Positions 34,834-42,278 of a stretch of DNA of 45,482 nt are shown here, one piece after another. The stretch's first letter is position 1; the number at the start of each line of letters is the position of its first letter. A program made the position numbers and the translations under genes. Origin of the DNA: VFKI01 sp033762075. GTDB lineage: Bacteria > Pseudomonadota > Gammaproteobacteria > DSM-16500. The notes under the pieces are model-generated. The model did not search any database, was not told the DNA's origin, and worked only from the letters and a program-made list of their open reading frames with translations. The stretch covers positions 1 to 45,482 of the forward strand of contig JANRLY010000009.1 in NCBI GenBank assembly GCA_033762075.1. The letters are read 5' to 3'.

Positions 34834-36258
34834 CTATGACTTTTCAGATTGGTTGCATAAAGGCAAATCCTGCAATAATTGATGATCCGGCACTAAAGAC
34901 GATAAAGTCGTGAGTGCTGCTTGGCTAGATTCTGGTAAAGATTTTAAAAAGTCTTGGAAGGAATTGAGTTGAGTTAAGAGGTCGGCACGTGTGTTACGAA
35001 CATAGCGTCGCAATAAAGCGCGGATTTGTGGCGAGCGTAATACAGTTTGTTTAGTATATTTTCCGCGCTGAATTTTTAAGACAGTTTGAATAGCATCGAT
35101 GGCATGGACACGAAATCCATTTTCTAAAGTGAGTTTTTCAGCCTCAGGCAATTCAGCAATCCTTTGATCAATCATGCGCTCTTGTTCGATGCGCCACACT
35201 TTACGAATATTTTTAACAGTCATTTCAAGTTCTCGAATAAAGCGTGCATTTTCAATTTGATGAACGGACTCATCAGGAATTTCTTTGATCGCTGGCGCTT
35301 GATAATCATTTTTTAATGCGCTCATTAAATAGCCCGCGATATTTTTCACCTTCCCCTGTTGGTAATTCCGTGAGGATTCAATCAGCTTTATCTTAGATGT
35401 AATAAAGGCAGGGTCGTATTCACGAATCACTTCTGCGACTTGTATCGCTGATAATTGAAATTGTTCAATGAGGGTTTTTCTTAAAGGATCATCAGTAGAC
35501 ATTGAATCATTGGATTGCGAAGCTCCTAATCTCACTTTACGCGGACGCTCTTTGAGTTGAAAACGTAGTTGTTTAACTTGTCGCCCTTCTCGATGAATTT
35601 CAGGCTCAATAATCAAATCAGAATACATATTCACTTCTTCAATGGATTTATCTAACACACGGCGTTTAAAATCGCGAAAGATCGTGTATTTATCCCCAGG
35701 CACGCCCATCAATTTCCGGAAGGTATCCATCTCAAACCATTTTGTAATTCCCAATCCTCGATAGCGAATGCAATTTTCATATAGCGCTAATCCATAATTA
35801 GAACGAAAACGCGATTGGATAAAGAGATTTATTTTCCCGAACATCGTGGGTGAATGTAATAAGCGCTTCATTCGTGGTGAATACGCATAAAGACAAGTAG
35901 GTCCACGTAAACTCACACTGGCTAAAATCGAACTAGCAGTCCAATCTTCTGTGCCTGTGGCATCATCGACAACATTCCATTCGATGACAGTGGCTAGCAA
36001 ACCGCGTAAAGCGTCACGAATAACGGAATGGTTGTTACCATGATAGGCAATAAGTTTGCAGAGTTCTTTGACAGAAATTTGATGTTCTTCCGCTGTCATC
36101 AATTGATCATAGGCATGATACAACAATGCATTACTAATCTTACGTTGTAACAAAGATAAATTATTTGTGCAGTGAATTATCGCTGCATGTTTTTTGAGTT
36201 CGCGTCGATCCGTTTGAACAACGACTGACTCTCCCACATCCGTCACAATCAATCCCAT
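34834..36258 (-). CDS. Plasmid-type replication initiator, Rep_3 superfamily
   Basis: The 474-residue protein has the two winged-helix layout of Rep_3 initiators: HCTNNLSLLQRKISNALLYH near residue 30, then LALYENCIRYRGLGITKWFE and FRKLMGVPGDKYTIFRDFKR and VLDKSIEEVNMYSD. It recognises iterons and opens the origin. The C-terminal 220 residues (from about 255) are an extra helical region beyond the usual ~250-350 residues of Rep_3 proteins. The start is taken as the ATG at 36258 with AGGAG ten bases upstream; a GTG at 36267 is in frame. Iteron 1 covers this start, and iteron 0 lies inside the coding region, so Rep probably represses its own gene. Divergent from parA. Confidence 0.88.
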   Translation of the reverse strand: MGLIVTDVGESVVVQTDRRELKKHAAIIHCTNNLSLLQRKISNALLYHAYDQLMTAEEHQISVKELCKLIAYHGNNHSVIRDALRGLLATVIEWNVVDDATGTEDWTASSILASVSLRGPTCLYAYSPRMKRLLHSPTMFGKINLFIQSRFRSNYGLALYENCIRYRGLGITKWFEMDTFRKLMGVPGDKYTIFRDFKRRVLDKSIEEVNMYSDLIIEPEIHREGRQVKQLRFQLKERPRKVRLGASQSNDSMSTDDPLRKTLIEQFQLSAIQVAEVIREYDPAFITSKIKLIESSRNYQQGKVKNIAGYLMSALKNDYQAPAIKEIPDESVHQIENARFIRELEMTVKNIRKVWRIEQERMIDQRIAELPEAEKLTLENGFRVHAIDAIQTVLKIQRGKYTKQTVLRSPQIRALLRRYVRNTRADLLTQLNSFQDFLKSLPESSQAALTTLSSLVPDHQLLQDLPLCNQSEKS

Positions 36259-36332
36259 AATTGTCACACTCCTATCCCATATCCGTCACACTTTTTCCCA
36301 AAGCCGTCACATTTCTTCCCATAAACGTCACA
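36232..36332. other. Iteron array of a plasmid-type replication origin
   Basis: Five 16-bp iterons lie at 36232, 36253, 36275, 36296 and 36317, spaced 21, 22, 21 and 21 bp, two helical turns. Consensus is TCCCATANNCGTCACA (the first reads TCCCACATCCGTCACA, the last TCCCATAAACGTCACA). All point the same way. This is the classic layout bound by Rep_3 initiators. Two exact copies of the last one appear inverted at 38902 and 38940. Confidence 0.92.
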
Positions 36333-36508
36333 TTATTCGTGTGTTAATTATTATTAAACATCTATTTACAGCACTCTAAACAAAAGATAAACAAAAGATA
36401 AACAAAAACACAACATACAGTAAAGTTGTTTTTTTATTAAATTTAATGTTATTAAAACAACAGTAGGCTAATATAGCAAGTCATATGGTAATACAGGGAG
36501 AGCAAACA
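36333..36508. promoter_or_regulatory. AT-rich origin unwinding region and parA promoter
   Basis: After the iterons comes a very AT-rich stretch with two 11-bp direct repeats CAAAAGATAAA (36381-36391 and 36392-36402), which fits an origin melting region. Further on are the arms GTTGTTTT (36425-36432) and AAAACAAC (36454-36461) around the palindrome ATTAAATTTAAT (36436-36447), a plausible operator for ParA autorepression. No DnaA box of the usual form was found by eye. Confidence 0.5.
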
Positions 36509-37378
36509 ATGAAGATCATTGCGTTTTTAAATAATAAAGGCGGCGTTGGAAAAACAACTTGCAGTAGAACCATGGCGGAATATCTCAGTAAAGTCAAAAA
36601 AATGCCAACACTGGCAATTGATTTTGATCCACAATGTAATTTTTCTCATCAATATTTGAAAATGGAAATTGATCCTGGTTCGCCAGAAGGATTAATGCCG
36701 CCTATTCATCCTGATTATGATCCTCATCATCCAGATGATGCTGATTGGGATGGTCGAAGCAGCATTGCAGAAATTTTTTACGGTCAAGGTGTTGTTCCTT
36801 ATCCTACTTATATTGAACATTTAGATTTTGCACCCGGACATGCAGAAAAATTACTTGCTGCAGAAGCAGTCAGAAGGTCAGAAGTTGTTGATAAAGTGCA
36901 CAAACAACTGACTAACTTCTTAACATCAGAAGATGTAAAGTCCACTTACGATTCAATTGTAATTGATACTGCACCCTCGAAAGGACCTTTAACTGTGAGT
37001 GTGATTAAAGCAGCAACACATATTGTGATTCCTTCTGTGATGGAAGAACAACCTGTTCAGGGTATTTATGGGATGTTACAGCTTTGGATGCAAGAATCGT
37101 TATCACGTGAAAAATCACGACCGCTTACTTTAGTGGGTATTTTGCCAAATATGTTTAAACAAACGCGATTACATCGTGATATTTTAACCAGTTTGCAAGA
37201 TAATGAAGCCATCGGAAAATATATTTTGCCGACTAAACTGAGTCAACGCATTGTCTTTGCAGAAATTGATTCAGAAGATGCGAATCCACATTCCATTTTT
37301 GATTTTCCAGACAATCATGTGGGCAAGCAGGAAGCGTTAGAAGTATTTGATCATATTGCTGAGAGGATCTTCGCATGA
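36509..37378 (+). CDS. parA: ParA-family partition ATPase
   Basis: The 289-residue protein has the deviant Walker A motif NNKGGVGKTT (residues 8-17), Walker A' region LAIDFDPQCNFSHQ, and the Walker B-like IVIDTAPSK. It would form a dynamic ATP-dependent gradient on the nucleoid that moves ParB-parS complexes. A 30-residue insert rich in His, Asp and Pro (HPDYDPHHPDDADWDG) follows Walker A', longer than in chromosomal Soj. The ATG at 36509 has GGGAGAG eight bases upstream, which is better than the ATG at 36485. It overlaps parB by four bases. Confidence 0.93.
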   Translation: MKIIAFLNNKGGVGKTTCSRTMAEYLSKVKKMPTLAIDFDPQCNFSHQYLKMEIDPGSPEGLMPPIHPDYDPHHPDDADWDGRSSIAEIFYGQGVVPYPTYIEHLDFAPGHAEKLLAAEAVRRSEVVDKVHKQLTNFLTSEDVKSTYDSIVIDTAPSKGPLTVSVIKAATHIVIPSVMEEQPVQGIYGMLQLWMQESLSREKSRPLTLVGILPNMFKQTRLHRDILTSLQDNEAIGKYILPTKLSQRIVFAEIDSEDANPHSIFDFPDNHVGKQEALEVFDHIAERIFA

Positions 37379-38394
37379 GCAAAAAGAAACGTTTTGGTGT
37401 TTCACAAGCAATCTCACGTGGATTAAGTGAAACAATTCACGTTGTTGAAAATCATCCAGGTATTTATCGTCATATCGTATTACCATTATCTCGGATTGAA
37501 TTAGATCCTGAAAATCCACGTAAACTAGCAATCACTCTCGAAGATGTTCGTCATGGTATTAATCCAAGCGATGAATTATTCACCCAGAAAATGTCAGAGT
37601 TAGAAAAACTGAAAGAATTGGCTGTTACGATTCAACAAAGCGGTATTATCAACCCTATTGTTGTCTATAAAAGAGCAGACCACTATCGCGTGGTGGCTGG
37701 CGAACGCCGTTGTTTAGCTTCTATTTTGTGTGGTCAACAAGAAATAGATGCGCGTGTTTTTAATGAAAAACCTAAAGGTTTTGAGTTGAAATTGATTCAA
37801 TGGGTCGAAAATACAGCGAGAGAAGACCTCAATTTATCGGAACGTATCGAAAATATTCGTGATATTTTAAATGAATATGCACGACAAAATATGAATGCAG
37901 AAATCTCTCCGACTTTATTGAAAACCATTACAGGGCTCTCGCTACCGCAAGCCAGTTATTACATCAGCGTGATGAATGCACATGAAGAACTACAATCCGT
38001 GATTCGAAAAGGGATGATTACGAGTTTGGATAAAGCTGCTGTGATTGCATCGGTGACATCTGATACTTTGCGAGATGAAATGTTAAAAGCATGTGTTGAA
38101 GGCTGTACCTTAAAAGAATTGAGACACATTCTTTCCAAAGGGAAAAAAGCCGTTAAACTTGAATCCAAAATCAACGTTTTAAAAAAGCAGCGCGGTAGAT
38201 CTGCATCTAAAGTCAATTTAGGTGCGACATCTAAGCCGAGAGTGGTTGAAACAATCGTGCATTCAGTTTTAAATCAACAAGCGTATCTACAATATGCGGA
38301 ACAATTTGCGAATATTGATTGGAAACATTATGATCACGCTTCCAAATCATTTCGAAAATTAGTTGAAATCATTGAACATGAAACAGAAGAGTAA
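37375..38394 (+). CDS. parB: ParB-family partition protein
   Basis: The 339-residue protein has the CTPase/ParB domain with HIVLPLSRIELDPENPRKLA, VAGERRCLASILCG (the GERR box), and IQWVENTAREDLNLSERIEN. A helix-turn-helix (LLKTITGLSLPQASYYISVM) follows and a C-terminal dimer region closes it. It binds parS and spreads. The insert around residues 50-70 (GINPSDELFTQKM) lies between the first two boxes. A parS-like site is downstream at 38958. Operon with parA (ATGA overlap) and the ribbon-helix-helix gene 4 nt after. Confidence 0.93.
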   Translation: MSKKKRFGVSQAISRGLSETIHVVENHPGIYRHIVLPLSRIELDPENPRKLAITLEDVRHGINPSDELFTQKMSELEKLKELAVTIQQSGIINPIVVYKRADHYRVVAGERRCLASILCGQQEIDARVFNEKPKGFELKLIQWVENTAREDLNLSERIENIRDILNEYARQNMNAEISPTLLKTITGLSLPQASYYISVMNAHEELQSVIRKGMITSLDKAAVIASVTSDTLRDEMLKACVEGCTLKELRHILSKGKKAVKLESKINVLKKQRGRSASKVNLGATSKPRVVETIVHSVLNQQAYLQYAEQFANIDWKHYDHASKSFRKLVEIIEHETEE

Positions 38395-38398
38395 TGAT

Positions 38399-38755
38399 AT
38401 GCAAAGAAAAATTATGACATCTGTTAAATTACAAAAGTCTCTTAACTTTAAATTACAACAACGTATTATTAGTGACGGCTATGGGATGCGCGGTAAAAGT
38501 CTTTGGATCACTGAAGCGATTGAAAACTTTCTGCAATTGCCTGATTATCCTGCATTAGTTGATATCGCTGGCGAAATGGCAAATCAATCTGAAATCTTGA
38601 GCATTAGACTTTCAGAAAATCTTGCTAATGATATGGAAAAGGCTGTTGTAAAGATACGTAGACAATATCCAGCAATGGAAGGCGTTAAAAGTAATTTGGT
38701 GAGAGCGAGTATTATGCAACGCTTGATTAGGAAGCCAGCTTCGGTGGCCGAATAA
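38399..38755 (+). CDS. Small protein with two ribbon-helix-helix-like units
   Basis: The 118-residue protein has two similar units, each a beta strand followed by two helices. The first is SVKLQKSLNFKLQQRIISD then RGKSLWITEAIENFL; the second is EILSIRLSENLANDMEKAVV then KSNLVRASIMQRLI. Both resemble CopG/MetJ ribbon-helix-helix units, which usually need a dimer, so this could be a single-chain DNA binder. Located as third gene in the par operon, it may control copy number or partition. The start at 38399 is the first ATG after parB; a longer overlap form is possible. The identification is by pattern only. Confidence 0.7.
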   Translation: MQRKIMTSVKLQKSLNFKLQQRIISDGYGMRGKSLWITEAIENFLQLPDYPALVDIAGEMANQSEILSIRLSENLANDMEKAVVKIRRQYPAMEGVKSNLVRASIMQRLIRKPASVAE

Positions 38756-38812
38756 TAGAGTATCTGATTGAAAAATAATGAAATTAATTCGTTTTAAATG
38801 TCATCCTCAAGA

Positions 38813-38877
38813 GTACTTTTGCGACGAAGGATCCCCTTACTTATAACGGGAGATCCTTCTCCCAAAGTGCTCAGGAC
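38813..38877. repeat. Imperfect hairpin downstream of the par operon
   Basis: AGTACTTTTGCGACGAAGGATC and GATCCTTCTCCCAAAGTGCTC form a long imperfect stem. The GAAGGATC piece resembles the well-known intergenic repeat of many intracellular gammaproteobacteria. It could serve as the terminator of the par operon (inference). Confidence 0.45.
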
Positions 38878-38901
38878 AGCGGCTCAAAGAACTCTAAGAT
38901 A

Positions 38902-38955
38902 TGTGACGTTTATGGGAGTTATTTGCAAGTCACACTAAGTGTGACGTTTATGGGA
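38902..38955. other. Two inverted iterons
   Basis: TGTGACGTTTATGGGA occurs at 38902-38917 and 38940-38955, both exact reverse complements of the iteron at 36317. Between them lies GTCACACTAAGTGTGAC (38929-38945), an inverted repeat sharing the TGTGAC core. Thus the parA-parB-RHH cassette is bracketed by iterons of opposite orientation, which could support Rep-mediated looping or handcuffing. Confidence 0.88.
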
Positions 38956-38957
38956 CA

Positions 38958-38973
38958 TGTTCCGCGTGGAACT
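38958..38973. other. parS-like partition site
   Basis: TGTTCCGCGTGGAACT agrees at 14 of 16 positions with the parS sequence TGTTCCACGTGGAACA known from Pseudomonas-type chromosomes and related replicons. It is the only such copy I noticed and lies next to the parB operon and the inverted iterons. Confidence 0.85.
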
Positions 38974-39019
38974 TGGTAAGGCTACTATATGATTGTTCAC
39001 CAAATAGGAGGGAAAAATT

Positions 39020-39568
39020 ATGTTACGTAATGCAAAGTTATTCTCTGTTACTCTCGGTTTAATCAGCGGTTTTTCTATGCTGAATGCACTGGCTGCTAAC
39101 GTTGATTTATATGATCAACCGGATGTGCATTCGAAAGTGATTGGTAAGATTGATACAGACAAAGGATTTGTTCCTATATTTTCAAGCAAATCAAATGACT
39201 GGGTAAAAGTTGGCGATCCTATGAATGGGAATACAGGATGGGTGAAATCAGCTGATCTTGCCAAAGCTGCAAACTCACCGCAAGGTTATTCCATTAGCCA
39301 AACTATGGTAAATAATGGACAATATCCCCAATGGGTTGTACGGTTTTCAACACCTAAAACCATGACATCTGAACAAACTGAAGCATTTTGGAAAAAGTTT
39401 CAAGCGCAGCAAATGGCTTTACAACAAGATATGCAAAAGATGATGAATGATTTTTATACCAATGTGGATAATGCACACTGGAATAATTTTCCTATGATCA
39501 TGCCAGTGGTGATGGTGCCTGTTCAAAATGCGCCAGCTGGGAAAGATAATACGAAACAGAAGAAATAA
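39020..39568 (+). CDS. Periplasmic protein with SH3-like domain
   Basis: The 182-residue protein has a Sec signal peptide (ending LNALAA) and a bacterial SH3-like domain at about 27-85 (VDLYDQPDVHSKVIGKID and NDWVKVGDPMNGNTGWVKSA). The rest is helical and Met/Gln-rich (QAQQMALQQDMQKMMNDF) and ends with a Lys-rich tail. SH3-like domains of this kind often bind cell-wall peptides or proteins. AGGAGGG precedes the ATG. Function unknown. Confidence 0.75.
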   Translation: MLRNAKLFSVTLGLISGFSMLNALAANVDLYDQPDVHSKVIGKIDTDKGFVPIFSSKSNDWVKVGDPMNGNTGWVKSADLAKAANSPQGYSISQTMVNNGQYPQWVVRFSTPKTMTSEQTEAFWKKFQAQQMALQQDMQKMMNDFYTNVDNAHWNNFPMIMPVVMVPVQNAPAGKDNTKQKK

Positions 39569-39570
39569 AT

Positions 39571-39757
39571 AAATCCCCCTCAATCCCCCTTTTTCAAAGG
39601 GGGAGGTTTTAGTGAGGATTCCTCCCCCTTTTTTAAAGGAGGGGTTTTAGTGATGCCTCCTCCCCCTTTTTTAAAGGAGGGATTTTAGTGATGTCTCGAA
39701 TGTATCGTGTAAAGAAAGCTTCTTCCCCCTTTGAAAAAGGGGGATTGAGGGGGATTT
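39571..39757. mobile_element. 187-bp element with 34-bp perfect terminal inverted repeats and internal tandem repeats
   Basis: Left end 39571-39604 begins AAATCCCCCTCAATCCCCCT; the right end 39724-39757 is its exact reverse complement. Inside are two and a half copies of a ~38-bp tandem unit containing CTCCCCCTTTTTTAAAGGAG and TTTTAGTGATG. No ORF lies within. The layout is that of a MITE or a compound REP (BIME-like) element. It separates the SH3-domain gene from rdgC. Confidence 0.85.
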
Positions 39758-39784
39758 CATTCAACACAACAATAGGACTACTCA

Positions 39785-40702
39785 ATGAAATTTAGACAAA
39801 TACAATTATTTCAATTAAACGAAAGAATATCTTTTTCTCCTACCGAACTGGCTAACCAATTAACACAATTTGCATTTGAACCCTGCTTGCCTTCGATGTC
39901 TACAAGTGTTGGCTGGGTATCTCCGCATACAGACGAAGAGGACGCGCCATTATTTCGCGCGATCAATGATCGTGTGATGTTATGTTTACAAATCGAAGAA
40001 AAAATTTTACCGGCGGGTGTTATTCGCCAACACTTGTATGAAAAAATCAGAAAATTAGAAATAGCAGAAGCGCGTAAAATTCGATTGAAAGAAAAAAATT
40101 CCTTGAAAGATGAAATCATCATGACATTATTGCCACGTGCATTTAGTCGATTGCATCGCATTTACTGCTATATCGATTTACGTAAACAATGGCTAGTGGT
40201 GGGTTCAACTCATTCTAAACATACTGAGCAATTGATCCATTTATTTCAAAAATCGCTAGCAAAAAATGTTGCGTCAGTTAAAATAGAGGGTTTACCTTCT
40301 CGCATGACACACTGGTTAAAATCTCAAGACTATCCTGCTATTCTTGCCATCGAAAAATCTTGTTTGCTACAAGATCCAGACCAACAAGCGCGTACGATTC
40401 GTTGTCAGCAACAAGATTTAAATGCCGAAGCGATTCAAGCTTTATTAAAAACAGGTTGTCAGCTAAAACAATTACGTTTGAGTTGGCAAGACCAAGTGCA
40501 TTTTACTTTGTCGGATCCTTTTATGTTGCAAGGTGTGCAATTTCAAGAAGAAGTGATTACGCGCCTCAGAGAAATGGATCCAGAAACCGCAGAGCAACAA
40601 TTTGATGCAGATTTTTTTATCACGAGTGAACTGATGACACAATTGCTAGCAGAATTATTATCGATCTGTGAAGTGAAAGAAGATTTAAACGCCGTGGCAT
40701 GA
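39785..40702 (+). CDS. rdgC: Recombination-associated protein RdgC
   Basis: The 305-residue protein matches RdgC in length and pattern: FRQIQLFQLNE at the start, SMSTSVGWVSPH, MLCLQIEEKILPAGVIRQHL, LLPRAFSRLHRIYCYIDLRK and, near the end, QFDADFFITSELMTQLL. RdgC forms a ring dimer on DNA that can block RecA loading. In Gammaproteobacteria it is a chromosomal core gene. It starts 27 bp after the repeat element, whose right end may carry part of its promoter. Confidence 0.92.
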   Translation: MKFRQIQLFQLNERISFSPTELANQLTQFAFEPCLPSMSTSVGWVSPHTDEEDAPLFRAINDRVMLCLQIEEKILPAGVIRQHLYEKIRKLEIAEARKIRLKEKNSLKDEIIMTLLPRAFSRLHRIYCYIDLRKQWLVVGSTHSKHTEQLIHLFQKSLAKNVASVKIEGLPSRMTHWLKSQDYPAILAIEKSCLLQDPDQQARTIRCQQQDLNAEAIQALLKTGCQLKQLRLSWQDQVHFTLSDPFMLQGVQFQEEVITRLREMDPETAEQQFDADFFITSELMTQLLAELLSICEVKEDLNAVA

Positions 40703-40703
40703 G

Positions 40704-42176
40704 TTAATTAGGCGCACTTGATGAACGTATGAGGCTGCTTTTTTCTTCTTCGTGCTCCAGGATATCGACGATGCGATCTTCCTCATGGCGAATCAGTGGT
40801 TCTTCAAGAGGATTCGCGTATTTTTCTTCATCCACAACTGTTTCATCAGTAGGGGATGCATTGAAGAATTGTAGACGGTATCGACGTTCTCTATCGACAC
40901 CTGCCTGGTCCAAAGCATAATTTGTTTTGAATTTAATTAAAGCGACGATAATCGCGAGCACAATGATGCCAGGTAAATAGGCGCTTTCTGCTGCCATACC
41001 TGCTAATTTTGCGGGGAGGGTGGCTAAGGCAACTGAAGATCCTAAAGCAGCTTGAAGGCTATTAATTAAAACACACATTTGAATGGGTTCTTCGAAATAA
41101 CCAAACACAGGCTGACTATCATGTGCTGATTTATTGACGCGTTGTTGTGCACCAGAAGTCATCACCAGATTTGATACGAAAGTTGTCAAAGCCCATAAAA
41201 CAGCAAAACCTTTTCCGTAACCTGCAGGAATGTGCGGATTACTTAAACCGAATAATTTTGCCATATTGCAAAAGAAACCATTTTCGAGTGATTGTATTAA
41301 ATAGGTCGTACCAAAAAAAGTATTGATTGATTCTAAAATTGAACTCACGAGAATATTAAAGTAATTACCCCAATGTAATTTTTTTAACTCAACATCTTCT
41401 TTCGAAGGTGTCTGTGTGACTAGCTCATGATAATATTCGTTTGAAAGAGGAATTGTGTAAGAAGCAAAAGATTTAACATTCGCATACATTTGAACGGCAG
41501 TAAAAAGATAAACAATCGCAATTTTCCACCAGACACTTTCGTTTTCGTCACATTCTCCGTCATAAGTTGTTTGGGCAAATGAAGCGATTAATTGAACGAT
41601 TGCACCCATGCTAATAAATGAACTTAATCCACTGCCCAACATATACCAAAAATTATTTAATTGTAAAAGTACTCTACCGGTCGTGTATAACCAAGTTTCA
41701 TTATCTTCGTTCAGTTCGTCAGGTATTTCTTCTTTACTTTCTTCAAGATTAAACTGTTGTTCTTCATCGTTGCTTAATGCTTGGATAATATGTTGATGGC
41801 TTGAAGGGGAGGTTGGGGGAGAGCTTACCCAGTTTTCAGGAATAGTCGCTAAATCTTCTTCTGGTTCGACTATTTGATCATGTGTTTGTTCGTGTGTCTG
41901 ATTACGATTAACATTAAAATAGCGTGTGACAATATTTGTCCCAGCGGAGCCTGCTGCTGCAAATGTAGCTGCAATAAGGGCGCCAGTCGATTTAGAAGCA
42001 TTTGGGTTGCGTGAGATCCATTCTATAAAGCGAAAAACATTAAATGCAGAGCTACCAGCTCTAGCAGTGACAATTGATGCACCAGGTATTTTAAGTACTG
42101 CGTTGCCGACGTATTTGGCACCAGTCCAAAGCCAACTTCCGACTGATTGAAATGCGCCGGAGATACTGTCCCCCAT
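40704..42176 (-). CDS. Unknown polytopic membrane protein with Glu-rich C-terminus
   Basis: I do not recognise this 490-residue protein. The N-terminus (MGDSISGAFQSVGSWLWTG) is amphipathic, with a hydrophobic Ala-rich segment near 65-80 and an acidic linker at 95-160. There are about six TM helices between 170 and 420. The tail after residue 425 is acidic and ends in HEEDRIVDILEHEEEKSSLI followed by a short Ser-rich stretch; this Glu-rich end with small and Ser residues resembles the E-block of Dot/Icm type IV secretion substrates. GAGGAG precedes the ATG. An integral-membrane effector is plausible but unproven. Confidence 0.65.
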   Translation of the reverse strand: MGDSISGAFQSVGSWLWTGAKYVGNAVLKIPGASIVTARAGSSAFNVFRFIEWISRNPNASKSTGALIAATFAAAGSAGTNIVTRYFNVNRNQTHEQTHDQIVEPEEDLATIPENWVSSPPTSPSSHQHIIQALSNDEEQQFNLEESKEEIPDELNEDNETWLYTTGRVLLQLNNFWYMLGSGLSSFISMGAIVQLIASFAQTTYDGECDENESVWWKIAIVYLFTAVQMYANVKSFASYTIPLSNEYYHELVTQTPSKEDVELKKLHWGNYFNILVSSILESINTFFGTTYLIQSLENGFFCNMAKLFGLSNPHIPAGYGKGFAVLWALTTFVSNLVMTSGAQQRVNKSAHDSQPVFGYFEEPIQMCVLINSLQAALGSSVALATLPAKLAGMAAESAYLPGIIVLAIIVALIKFKTNYALDQAGVDRERRYRLQFFNASPTDETVVDEEKYANPLEEPLIRHEEDRIVDILEHEEEKSSLIRSSSAPN

Positions 42177-42278
42177 AGCCTACTCCTCGTTTTTGATTGC
42201 GCCAACTTTATACATTTTTTATTAAGAGAACATTAAATGAATCAATTTAAGACTGTGCATTTTTAACGCGAATACGCT

